From: Actinomycetes bacterium
GTDB lineage: Bacteria; Actinomycetota; Actinomycetes; Actinomycetales; Actinomycetaceae
Assembly (NCBI GenBank): GCA_023426345.1
Contig: JAFAAX010000142.1
Span: 1-24,741, forward strand
Direction: 5' to 3'
Length of the DNA: 24,741 nt
Shown: one piece after another, positions 14,959-22,071 of the stretch
Layout of the letters: every line of letters starts with the position of its first letter
How positions within the stretch are numbered: the first letter of the stretch is position 1
Notes under the pieces: model-generated
Seen by the model: only the letters and a program-made list of their open reading frames with translations
The model's database searches: none
What the model was told of the DNA's origin: nothing
Translations under genes and position numbers: made by a program

Positions 14959-15830
14959 GGAGCGACCTGCACACCTCGGTAACCGGCCTGCGCTGGTGGC
15001 GCGAGATCGGCTGGCGCCATCTCGTCGGCGTCGTCGCGATCATCTACTGCGTGATCCCGCTGGCCTACGTCGTGTCCGTGTCCCTGGTGCCCAACGCCAC
15101 GCTCACCGGGTCCAACGACTTGTTCGCCACGCTCTCCATGCACAACTACCGCCAGCTGCTCGACACGCCCGACTACTGGCGGTGGATCTCGAACTCGCTG
15201 GTGGTCTCCACCACGACCGCCGTGGGCACTGTCATCATGGGCGCCTGCGCCGCGTACGCCTTCTCCCGCTTCCGCTTCCGCGGGCGCCGCGCGACGCTGA
15301 CGTTCCTGCTGCTCGTCCAGATGTTCCCGCAGATGCTCGCCTTCGTCGCGCTGTTCCTGCTGCTCCTGGTCATCTCCGACGTCTTCCCGATCCTGGGCCT
15401 CAACTCGCAGCTGGGGCTGATCTTCGTCTACCTGGGCGGCGCGCTCGGCTCCAACACCTTCCTGCTCTATGGCTTCTTCAACTCCGTGCCGCGCGAGCTC
15501 GACGAGGCCGCGATGATCGACGGCGCCAGCCATGCCCAGACGTTCTGGCGGATCATCATGCCGCTGGTGCTCCCCGTGCTGGCCGTCGTGGGGCTGCTGT
15601 CCTTCATCTCGAGCTTCGGCGATTTCGTCATCGCGCGCGTGGTCCTGCAGACGCCGGACCGCTACACGCTGGCCGTCGGCATGTACAACTGGGCGGCTGA
15701 CGCGCGCACGGCGCCGTGGGGCCTGTTCGCCGCGGGCGCCGTGGTGGCCGCCGTGCCCGTCGTCGCCCTATTCCAGTACCTCCAGAAGTACATCGTCTCC
15801 GGCTTGACGGCCGGCGCGGTCAAGGGCTGA
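14955..15830 (+). CDS. malG: Maltose-type ABC transporter permease, MalG-like
   Basis: 291-residue partner permease with six predicted membrane segments. The EAA coupling loop is DEAAMIDGASHAQTFWRIIMPL, and the C-terminus PWGLFAAGAVVAAVPVVALFQYLQKYIVSGLTAGAVKG matches MalG-type proteins whose C-terminal tail contacts the ATPase. The start is the GTG at 14955, overlapping the malF stop; GGAGG (14946-14950) is four bases upstream. A longer open frame upstream is not used because it would overlap most of malF's 3' end. It is convergent with the zur gene, with only three bases between the stop codons. Confidence 0.92.
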   Translation: MRSDLHTSVTGLRWWREIGWRHLVGVVAIIYCVIPLAYVVSVSLVPNATLTGSNDLFATLSMHNYRQLLDTPDYWRWISNSLVVSTTTAVGTVIMGACAAYAFSRFRFRGRRATLTFLLLVQMFPQMLAFVALFLLLLVISDVFPILGLNSQLGLIFVYLGGALGSNTFLLYGFFNSVPRELDEAAMIDGASHAQTFWRIIMPLVLPVLAVVGLLSFISSFGDFVIARVVLQTPDRYTLAVGMYNWAADARTAPWGLFAAGAVVAAVPVVALFQYLQKYIVSGLTAGAVKG

Positions 15831-15840
15831 CCGTCAAGCC
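15801..15840. terminator. Inverted repeat at the malG/zur convergent junction
   Basis: GGCTTGACGG (15801-15810) and CCGTCAAGCC (15831-15840) are a perfect 10-bp inverted repeat around the malG stop codon, with a 20-bp loop. A second strong stem, GCCTGCGCG (15838-15846) with CGCGCAGGC (15855-15863), overlaps it on the zur side. The two compete for 15838-15840. A bidirectional terminator is likely. Confidence 0.6.
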
Positions 15841-16232
15841 TGCGCGGCCTCGCGCGCGCAGGCCTCGCACAGGCCGAACAGCTCGATCGAGTGCTCGACG
15901 GCCGTGTAATGGTGGGTGCGCGCCACCTCGGCCACCCAGGACTCCATCTGGGCGGCCGCGATCTCCTCCGTGTGCCCGCAGTTGCGGCACACGAGATGGT
16001 GATGGTGGCCGCGGTCCGCGCACAGGCGGTACAGGCACTCGCCGTCGGCGGCGCGCAGCACGTCGACGGCGCCGGACTCCGTGAGGGACTGCAGATTGCG
16101 GTAGACCGTGGCCAGCCCGACGTGCTGGTCGGTGCGCTGGAGGTCCTCGAAGATCTGCTGGGCCGAGCGGAAGTCGGACAGCCGCTCGAGCTCCTCGACG
16201 ACCGACCGCCGCTGCCGCGTCATCCGCTGCAC
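15834..16232 (-). CDS. zur: Fur-family metalloregulator, probably Zur
   Basis: 132-residue Fur-superfamily repressor. The winged-helix part has FRSAQQIFEDLQRTDQHVGLATVYRNLQSL; the metal-binding part has GHHHHLVCRNCG and a C-terminal CEAC, so the structural zinc site is Cys82, Cys85, Cys122 and Cys125. A zinc-responsive role is inferred from the divergent metal importer and the A/T-rich palindrome in front of it; Fur or Mur cannot be excluded from the protein alone. I chose GTG 16232 because GGGGAGG is four bases upstream; an ATG three codons later (16223) is too far from it. A -10 TAGACT lies at 16261-16256. Confidence 0.88.
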   Translation of the reverse strand: MQRMTRQRRSVVEELERLSDFRSAQQIFEDLQRTDQHVGLATVYRNLQSLTESGAVDVLRAADGECLYRLCADRGHHHHLVCRNCGHTEEIAAAQMESWVAEVARTHHYTAVEHSIELFGLCEACAREAAQA

Positions 16233-16255
16233 GGTTCCTCCCCTCGCCAGCGGCC

Positions 16256-16261
16256 AGTCTA
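16256..16261 (-). promoter_or_regulatory. -10 box of the zur gene
   Basis: TAGACT on the minus strand, 23 bp before the GTG start, leaving a short leader that contains GGGGAGG. No clear -35. Confidence 0.45.
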
Positions 16262-16334
16262 CACGGGCCATCCGGCGCGGTAGGGGTGTGCGCTCCCCGC
16301 GAAAGGCGCGGGCGCGCGCCCGCTGGAGCAGGTT

Positions 16335-16360
16335 TTGACAATGAATCTCATTAGTAATAG
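16335..16360 (+). promoter_or_regulatory. Promoter and Zur-box-like palindrome of the metal importer
   Basis: An A/T-rich island in GC-rich DNA. TTGACA (16335-16340) is a perfect -35. AATGA-ATC-TCATT (16340-16352) is an inverted repeat that resembles the core of actinobacterial Zur boxes and overlaps the -35 to -10 spacer. The -10 is uncertain: TAATAG (16355) is 14 bp from the -35, TAGCCT (16358) is 17 bp. Binding here would repress the importer when metal is plentiful. Confidence 0.6.
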
Positions 16361-16405
16361 CCTCCCTTCCGTTGACACGCCGACACCGCACGAGATGAGG
16401 AACCG

Positions 16406-17362
16406 ATGAACACACGACGCCTTCCCGCGCTGCTCGCCGCGGGCGCCCTGGCGCTGCTGGGGCTGTCCGCCTGCTCGACCGCCGACACGCCCTCGTCCTC
16501 CGGCGCATCGGGGGAGGCGGCGGCCTCGGGCTCCGCGCCGTCCGGGGACGCGGGCGTCACGGTCGTCGCCTCGACGAACGTGTGGGGCGACATCGCGCAG
16601 ACCATCGGCGGGGACGCGGTGACCGTCACCAGCATCATCTCCGATCCGGACAAGGACCCTCACGAGTACCAGGCGGACGCCCGCACCCAGCTCGCGCTGT
16701 CCAAGGCCGACGTGGTCATCGAGAACGGCGGCGGCTACGACGACTTCGTCGACACGATGCTGTCGGCCTCGGACAACGCGTCGGCCGATGTCATCAACGC
16801 GGTCGACGTCTCCGGCTTCGCGGCGACGGCCGGCGACGAGCTCAACGAGCACGTGTGGTACGACTACGGGACGGTGTCGAAGGTGGTCGACCGGATCGCG
16901 CAGGCGCTGAGCGCGGCCGACCCCGCCAACGCCTCGACGTTCGCCGCGAACGCCGCCGCCTTCGCGAAGGGCCTCGACGACCTCGACGCATCGGTCGCGA
17001 CCGTCAAGCAGGCGCACGAGGGCGCCCGGGTCGCCATCACGGAGCCCGTGCCGCTCTATCTGCTGGAGAACATGGGACTCGACAACGTCACCCCCGAGGC
17101 CTTCTCCGAGGCCATCGAGGAGGAGACCGATGTGGCGCCCGCCGTCCTCAAGGAGACCACCGATCTCTTCGCCGATCACGCCGTCTCCGCCCTCGTCTAC
17201 AATGAGCAGACGTCGGGCCCGCAGTCCGATGCGGTCCTCACGGCCGCGAAGGACGCAGGGGTGCCGGTGGTCCCCGTCCAGGAGACCCTGCCCCAGGGCA
17301 TAACCTACCTGAGCTGGCAGTCCGGCATCATCGACCAGATCTCGCAGGCGCTGGGGGACTGA
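16406..17362 (+). CDS. znuA: Zinc/manganese ABC transporter substrate-binding lipoprotein
   Basis: 318-residue cluster A-I (ZnuA/TroA/PsaA-like) metal-binding lipoprotein. The signal peptide ends in lipobox LSAC with Cys23, followed by a Ser/Ala/Gly-rich linker to about residue 50. Probable metal ligands are His86 (KDPHEYQ), His149 (NEHVWYD) and Glu213 (AITEPVP), with Glu267 (VYNEQTSG) a candidate fourth. There is no His-rich loop, which many zinc-specific members have, so manganese remains possible; the adjacent Zur-like repressor favours zinc. ATG 16406 follows GAGGAA. It heads an operon with an ATPase and a permease. Confidence 0.88.
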   Translation: MNTRRLPALLAAGALALLGLSACSTADTPSSSGASGEAAASGSAPSGDAGVTVVASTNVWGDIAQTIGGDAVTVTSIISDPDKDPHEYQADARTQLALSKADVVIENGGGYDDFVDTMLSASDNASADVINAVDVSGFAATAGDELNEHVWYDYGTVSKVVDRIAQALSAADPANASTFAANAAAFAKGLDDLDASVATVKQAHEGARVAITEPVPLYLLENMGLDNVTPEAFSEAIEEETDVAPAVLKETTDLFADHAVSALVYNEQTSGPQSDAVLTAAKDAGVPVVPVQETLPQGITYLSWQSGIIDQISQALGD

Positions 17363-17430
17363 GCGTTCCCGCGGCCGTCCCGTCCGCCGCACTGCCATCG
17401 CGGGTCCCGCCCGCCTCCAGGAGGTTCCCC

Positions 17431-18276
17431 GTGTCCGACACCGCCCCTGCCCCGGTGAGCCCGCCGCTGACCCCGCCCGTCCTGGAGCTGCGCGGCGCCG
17501 CGCTCACGCTGGGCGAGCGGACCCTGTGGTCGGACCTCGACCTCGATGTGGCCCCGGGCGAGTTCATCGCCGTCCTCGGGGCGAACGGGACCGGCAAGAC
17601 CAGCCTGCTGCGCACGATCCTCGGCGAGCACCGCCTCGACACCGGATCCATCAGCCTCCTCGGAGGCCCTCTGCGCCGCGGCGACCGCCGCATCGGCTAC
17701 GTCCCCCAGCAGCGCCTCGTGGATCCGTCCGTGCCCGTGCGGGCCCGCGACCTCGTCGCGATGGGGATCGACGGGCACCGGTGGGGCACGGGGCTGCCCT
17801 CGGCGGCGCGCCGCGCCCGCGTCGACGCCCTGCTCGACTCCGTCGGCGCGCTGGGGCTGGCCGACACCCGCATCGGCCTGCTCTCGGGCGGCGAGCAGCA
17901 GCGGGTCCGCATGGCCCAGGCGCTGGCGGGCGATCCCCGCCTGGTCCTGGCCGATGAGCCGTTCCTCTCCCTGGACCTGCGCCGCCAGGCGGAGATCAGC
18001 GCGCTCATCGACGACATGCGCCGCCGGCTCGGCTTCGCCGTGCTGCTGGTCACCCACGACATCAACCCGATCCTCGACACCGTGGACCGCGTGCTCTACC
18101 TCGCCGAGGGGCGGGCCCGGCTGGGCACGCCCGACGAGGTGCTGCGCTCCGACACCCTGTCCGACCTCTACCACTCGCCCGTCGAGGTGATCCGCGCCGC
18201 CGGCCGCGTCCTGGTGGTCGGGATCCCCGACTCGACGGAGAACGCCCAGGCCCACCACCAGGAGGCCCATCGATGA
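17431..18276 (+). CDS. znuC: Zinc/manganese ABC transporter ATP-binding protein
   Basis: 281-residue ABC ATPase. Walker A is GANGTGKTS (residues 50-58), the Q-loop region reads YVPQQR, the signature is LSGGEQQRVRMAQAL, Walker B is LVLADEPFLSLD, and the switch His is in LLVTHDINPIL. The GTG start is preceded by AGGAGG. It lies 68 bp after the lipoprotein gene and overlaps the permease start by four bases (ATGA). Together they form a complete metal importer. The C-terminus, past about residue 240, is slightly longer than minimal ZnuC proteins and ends in a His-containing tail (QAHHQEAHR) that could touch metal, though this is speculative. Confidence 0.9.
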   Translation: MSDTAPAPVSPPLTPPVLELRGAALTLGERTLWSDLDLDVAPGEFIAVLGANGTGKTSLLRTILGEHRLDTGSISLLGGPLRRGDRRIGYVPQQRLVDPSVPVRARDLVAMGIDGHRWGTGLPSAARRARVDALLDSVGALGLADTRIGLLSGGEQQRVRMAQALAGDPRLVLADEPFLSLDLRRQAEISALIDDMRRRLGFAVLLVTHDINPILDTVDRVLYLAEGRARLGTPDEVLRSDTLSDLYHSPVEVIRAAGRVLVVGIPDSTENAQAHHQEAHR

Positions 18277-19157
18277 CGCCGCTGATCGCCGCCGCCGCTG
18301 TCTCCGGCTCGGGGGACGCCTGGTGGACCCAGATCGTCGACTTCTCCGACTACGGGGAGCTCATCGGCCTTCTGCGCAACTCGATCCTGGCGGGAGCCGT
18401 CTTGGCCCTCATCGGCGGGCTCATCGCGGTCTTCGTCGTCCAGCGCGACATGGCGTTCGCCGTCCACGGCATCTCCGAGCTCTCCTTCTCCGGCGGCGCC
18501 GCGGGCCTGCTGCTGGGGATCGGCGTCGTCCCCGGGGCGCTGCTCGGCTCGATGCTCGCGGCCCTCATCATCGGGCTGATGGGCACGCGCGAGCGGGAGA
18601 GGAACTCCTCGATCGCGGTCCTCATGCCCTTCGGATTGGGACTCGGCATCCTGTTCCTCACCCTGGCCCCGGGCCGGACGGCCAACAAGTTCGGCCTGCT
18701 CACGGGCCAGATCGTCGCGATCGACGACCCTCAGCTGGGGGCGCTGTCCGCCATCGCCGCCGTGGCCCTCATCGGGATTCTCCTGATCTGGCGCCCGCTG
18801 TCCTTCGCCAGCCTGGACCCCCAGGTGGCGCGCGCCCGGGGGTTGCCGATGCGCGGCCTGTCGCTGGCCTTCATGGCGCTGCTGGGCCTCACCGTCGCGG
18901 TCAGCGTGCAGATCGTCGGCGCCCTGCTGGTGATGTCGGTCCTGGTCACGCCCGCCGCCGCCGCGATGCGGCTGTCCGCCTCGCCCGTGGTCGTGCCCGT
19001 CCTGTCCGTGGTCTTCGCGTGCGTGTCCGTGGTGGGCGGCATCATGCTGGCCCTGGGCTCCTCGGTCCCGATCAGCCCGTTCGTCACGACGATCTCGTTC
19101 CTCATCTACCTGATCGCCCGCCTGGTCGAGCGGAGCCGCGCGGACGTCCGGCGCTGA
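18273..19157 (+). CDS. znuB: Zinc/manganese ABC transporter permease
   Basis: 294-residue ABC-3 family permease with about eight hydrophobic segments. Family blocks include LRNSILAGAVLALIGGLIAVFVVQRDMAFAVHGISELSFSGGAAGLLLG near the N-terminus and VQIVGALLVMSVLVTPAAAAMRLS near residue 210, the typical ABC-3 core. It overlaps the ATPase gene by four bases (ATGA), so the ATPase and membrane subunit should be produced together. A perfect hairpin immediately follows the stop. Confidence 0.91.
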   Translation: MTPLIAAAAVSGSGDAWWTQIVDFSDYGELIGLLRNSILAGAVLALIGGLIAVFVVQRDMAFAVHGISELSFSGGAAGLLLGIGVVPGALLGSMLAALIIGLMGTRERERNSSIAVLMPFGLGLGILFLTLAPGRTANKFGLLTGQIVAIDDPQLGALSAIAAVALIGILLIWRPLSFASLDPQVARARGLPMRGLSLAFMALLGLTVAVSVQIVGALLVMSVLVTPAAAAMRLSASPVVVPVLSVVFACVSVVGGIMLALGSSVPISPFVTTISFLIYLIARLVERSRADVRR

Positions 19158-19178
19158 CGGGGACCAGGGCGGTCCCCG
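19158..19178 (+). terminator. Terminator-like hairpin after the metal importer operon
   Basis: CGGGGACC (19158-19165) and GGTCCCCG (19171-19178) form a perfect 8-bp GC-rich stem with a 5-base loop, starting one base after the znuB stop. No T-tract follows. Confidence 0.6.
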
Positions 19179-19208
19179 CCCGGCCCGTCTCGGCGGGTGG
19201 GGGCGGGC

Positions 19209-19214
19209 TAGAAT
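19209..19214 (+). promoter_or_regulatory. -10 box of glyS
   Basis: TAGAAT, 62 bp before the glyS GTG, is a good TAnnnT -10. No clear -35 is seen. AAGGAG (19264-19269) is the ribosome binding site. Confidence 0.5.
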
Positions 19215-19276
19215 CGGCGCGGACCATCCACCGCGCCGCACCAGCCAGGTGCGCCGCCCACCCCAAGGAGCGCCAC

Positions 19277-20668
19277 GTGGCACAGGGATCCTCCCGCCTC
19301 GAGTCCGTCATCAGCCTGGCCAAGCGCCGCGGCTTCGTCTTCCCCTCCGGAGAGATCTACGGCGGCACCCGGTCCGCGTGGGACTACGGCCCTCTGGGCG
19401 TCGAGCTGAAGGAGAACATCAAGCGCCAGTGGTGGAACACCATGGTGCGCTCCCGCGAGGACGTCGTGGGCCTGGACTCCTCGGTCATCCTGCCGCGGCG
19501 CGTGTGGGAGGCCTCCGGCCACGTCCAGGCGTTCACGGACCCGCTCATCGAGTGCCTGAGCTGCCACAAGCGCCTGCGCGAGGACGAGCTCGTCGAGAAC
19601 TACGCCGCCAAGCACGGCCTCGCGGAGAAGGATGTCACGCTGGCGGAGCTGCCGTGCCCGAACTGCGGCGTGCGCGGCCAGTGGACGGAGCCGAAGGCCT
19701 TCTCCGGCCTGCTCAAGACCTACCTGGGCCCCGTCGACGACGAGGCCGGGCTGCACTACCTGCGCCCGGAGACCGCCCAGGGCATCTTCACCCAGTTCGC
19801 CAACGTGATGGCGGCCTCCCGGAAGAAACCGCCCTTCGGCATCGGCCAGATCGGCAAGTCCTTCCGCAACGAGATCACGCCCGGCAACTTCATCTTCCGC
19901 ACCCGCGAGTTCGAGCAGATGGAGCTCGAGTTCTTCGTCGAGCCCGGCACGGACGAGGAATGGCACCAGTACTGGATCGACACCCGCTTCGCGTGGTACA
20001 CGGACCTGGGACTGGACCCGGCCCACCTGCGCATGTACGAGCACCCGAAGGAGAAGCTCTCCCACTACTCCAAGCGCACGGTCGACATCGAGTACACGTT
20101 CGGCTTCCAGGGCAGCGAGTGGGGCGAGCTGGAGGGCATCGCGAACCGCACGGACTACGACCTCACCGTCCACTCGGAGGCCTCCGGGCAGAAGCTCGAC
20201 TACTTCGACCCGCAGACCAAGGAGCGCTGGACGCCCTACGTCATCGAGCCCTCCGCGGGCCTCACGCGCTCGCTGATGGCGTTCCTGGTCGAGGCCTACA
20301 CGGAGGACGAGGCCCCCAACACGAAGGGCGGCGTCGACACCCGCACCGTCCTGCGCCTGGACCCGCGCCTGTCCCCGGTGAAGGTGGCCGTCCTGCCGCT
20401 GTCGCGCAAGGACGAGCTGACCGGGCCGGCGCGCGAGCTCGCCCAGGAGTTCCGGGGCATCTGGAACGTCGACTACGACGAGTCCGGCGCCGTGGGGCGG
20501 CGCTACCGCCGCCAGGACGAGATCGGCACGCCGTACTGCGTGACCTACGACTTCGACTCGGTGGAGGACCACGCCGTCACCGTGCGCGAGCGCGACTCGA
20601 TGGAGCAGGTCCGCCTGCCCCTGGCGGACGTCAAGTCCTGGCTCATCGAGCGCCTGGGAGCCTGCTGA
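19277..20668 (+). CDS. glyS: Glycyl-tRNA synthetase (dimeric type)
   Basis: 463-residue class II aminoacyl-tRNA synthetase of the single-chain alpha2 type used by Actinobacteria. Visible family blocks are FVFPSGEIYGGTRSAWDYGPLG (residues 20-41), LRPETAQGIF (162-171), GKSFRNEITPGNFIFRTREFEQME (class II motif 2, 193-216) and the C-terminal anticodon-binding domain. Cys93, Cys96, Cys127 and Cys130 (CLSC, CPNC) look like a zinc site. The GTG at 19277 gives the family N-terminus and is preceded by AAGGAG; the frame is open much further upstream through znuB and is not coding there. The dus gene starts at the next base after the stop. Confidence 0.97.
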   Translation: MAQGSSRLESVISLAKRRGFVFPSGEIYGGTRSAWDYGPLGVELKENIKRQWWNTMVRSREDVVGLDSSVILPRRVWEASGHVQAFTDPLIECLSCHKRLREDELVENYAAKHGLAEKDVTLAELPCPNCGVRGQWTEPKAFSGLLKTYLGPVDDEAGLHYLRPETAQGIFTQFANVMAASRKKPPFGIGQIGKSFRNEITPGNFIFRTREFEQMELEFFVEPGTDEEWHQYWIDTRFAWYTDLGLDPAHLRMYEHPKEKLSHYSKRTVDIEYTFGFQGSEWGELEGIANRTDYDLTVHSEASGQKLDYFDPQTKERWTPYVIEPSAGLTRSLMAFLVEAYTEDEAPNTKGGVDTRTVLRLDPRLSPVKVAVLPLSRKDELTGPARELAQEFRGIWNVDYDESGAVGRRYRRQDEIGTPYCVTYDFDSVEDHAVTVRERDSMEQVRLPLADVKSWLIERLGAC

Positions 20669-21973
20669 GTGGTCGCCCCCGGCGTGCGCGTGGGGCCGCT
20701 GGACCTGTGGTCCCCGGTCATCCTGGCCCCCATGGCCGGGGTGACCGACGCCCCGTTCCGGCGCCTGTGCCGCCTCTTCGGGGAGTCGGGCCTGGCCGGC
20801 GGGTCGCCCTCGTTCCTCCCCTTCATGGACGAGGGCGACGCCCCCTCCGGGGACGGCGGGCCGGGCGAGGGGGCGGCCTCGTCGATCGGGGGGAGAATCC
20901 CGCGGCCGGGCGTCGACGCGCCCGCCGGGCTCTACGTGTGCGAGATGGTGACGTCGCGCGCGCTGGTCGAGGGCAATCCCGAGACCTGGCGGATGGTGCG
21001 TCCCGATCCCGCCGAGCGCGTGCGCTCCGTCCAGCTCTACGGGGTGTCGCCGGAGATCATGGGGCGGGCCGCGACGATGCTGGTCGAGCGCGACCTCGTC
21101 GACCACCTCGACCTCAACTTCGGCTGCCCCGTGCCGAAGGTGACCCGCAAGGGCGGCGGCGCGGCGCTGCCGTGGAAGCGGGACCTGTTCGCGGACCTGG
21201 TCGGCGCGGTCGTGCGGGCGGCCGATGAGGCGGGGACGCGGATCGGGCGGGCCGTCCCGGTCACCGTCAAGATGCGCGTGGGCATCGACGACGCCCATGA
21301 GACGTTCCTCGACGCAGCCCGGCTCGCGGTGCGCGCCGGGGTGGCCGGGATCGGGCTGCACGCGCGCACCCAGACGCAGCACTACTCGGGGCGGGCGGAC
21401 TGGACGCGGATCGCCCAGTTGCGCGACGCGGTGCCGGCCGCGGTGCCGGTGTTCGGCAACGGGGACGTCTTCGGCGGGGCGGACGCCGTGCGGATGCTGG
21501 CCGAGACCGGGTGCGATGCCGTCGTGGTGGGGCGCGGGTGCCAGGGGCGGCCGTGGCTGTTCCGCGATCTCGTGCGCGCCACGCACGGGCTGGCGGAGCT
21601 GGAGGGGCCGACGCTGCGCGAGGTCGCGCGCGTCATCGAGCTCCACGCGCGCTGGGTGGTCGAGGACCAGGGCGACGAGGCCCGCGCGATGCGCGAGATG
21701 CGCAAGCACGTCGGCTGGTACCTCCGCGGGTTCTCGGTGGGCGGCCCGGCCCGGCACGCGCTCAACCTGGTGTCCTCCCTGTCCGAGCTGCGTGAGCGGC
21801 TCCAGGCCCTGGACCTGGACCAGCCGTTCCCGGCGGCCGCCGAGGGGCCGCGCGGACGCGCGGGGGGCGAGAAGGTCCCGCACCTGCCGGACGGCTGGCT
21901 GGACTCGCCGGTCCTCACCGAGGCCGAGCGCGAGCAGCTGCACCTGGCCGAGGTCGGCGTCTCGGGCGGTTGA
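20669..21973 (+). CDS. dus: tRNA-dihydrouridine synthase, DusB-like, with an internal insertion
   Basis: 434-residue FMN enzyme that reduces uridines in tRNA. Family motifs are VILAPMAGVTDAPFRRLCRLFG (residues 17-38), LYVCEMVTSRALV (88-100), LDLNFGCPVPKVTRKGGG with catalytic Cys153, and the FMN-phosphate region GNGDVFGG and CDAVVVGRGCQGRPW. Between residues 39 and 86 an Asp/Gly/Pro/Ser-rich stretch of about 47 residues is inserted where most Dus proteins run directly from FG to GLYV. The frame is intact, so it is probably functional, with the insert as a surface loop. The GTG immediately follows the glyS TGA; GGGAG lies eight bases upstream. The stop is followed after ten bases by 22-bp tandem repeats. 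Confidence 0.93.
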   Translation: MVAPGVRVGPLDLWSPVILAPMAGVTDAPFRRLCRLFGESGLAGGSPSFLPFMDEGDAPSGDGGPGEGAASSIGGRIPRPGVDAPAGLYVCEMVTSRALVEGNPETWRMVRPDPAERVRSVQLYGVSPEIMGRAATMLVERDLVDHLDLNFGCPVPKVTRKGGGAALPWKRDLFADLVGAVVRAADEAGTRIGRAVPVTVKMRVGIDDAHETFLDAARLAVRAGVAGIGLHARTQTQHYSGRADWTRIAQLRDAVPAAVPVFGNGDVFGGADAVRMLAETGCDAVVVGRGCQGRPWLFRDLVRATHGLAELEGPTLREVARVIELHARWVVEDQGDEARAMREMRKHVGWYLRGFSVGGPARHALNLVSSLSELRERLQALDLDQPFPAAAEGPRGRAGGEKVPHLPDGWLDSPVLTEAEREQLHLAEVGVSGG

Positions 21974-21983
21974 GCGGGCCCGC

Positions 21984-22071
21984 CGAGTTCGGTCCCCTTC
22001 CTCGCCGAGTTCGGTGCTGTTCGGCCGCGAGTTCGGTCCCCTTCCCCGCCGAGTTCGGTTCTTGTCCCCGC
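21984..22071. repeat. 22-bp tandem repeat, locus B (four units)
   Basis: CGAGTTCGGT occurs at 21984, 22006, 22028 and 22050, exactly 22 bp apart. The remaining 12 bases of units 1 and 3 are CCCCTTCCTCGC and CCCCTTCCCCGC; units 2 and 4 are more divergent. The array fills the gap between the dus stop and the stop of the convergent minus-strand gene. It belongs to the same family as 5926-5969. Confidence 0.9.

Noticed and set aside
16372..16377. A second TTGACA upstream of znuA as promoter -35
   Set aside because: No -10 box lies at a suitable distance before the start codon at 16406.
21984..22071. CRISPR array at the 22-bp repeat ladder
   Set aside because: Repeats are directly abutting and partly divergent, with no unique spacers and no cas genes nearby.
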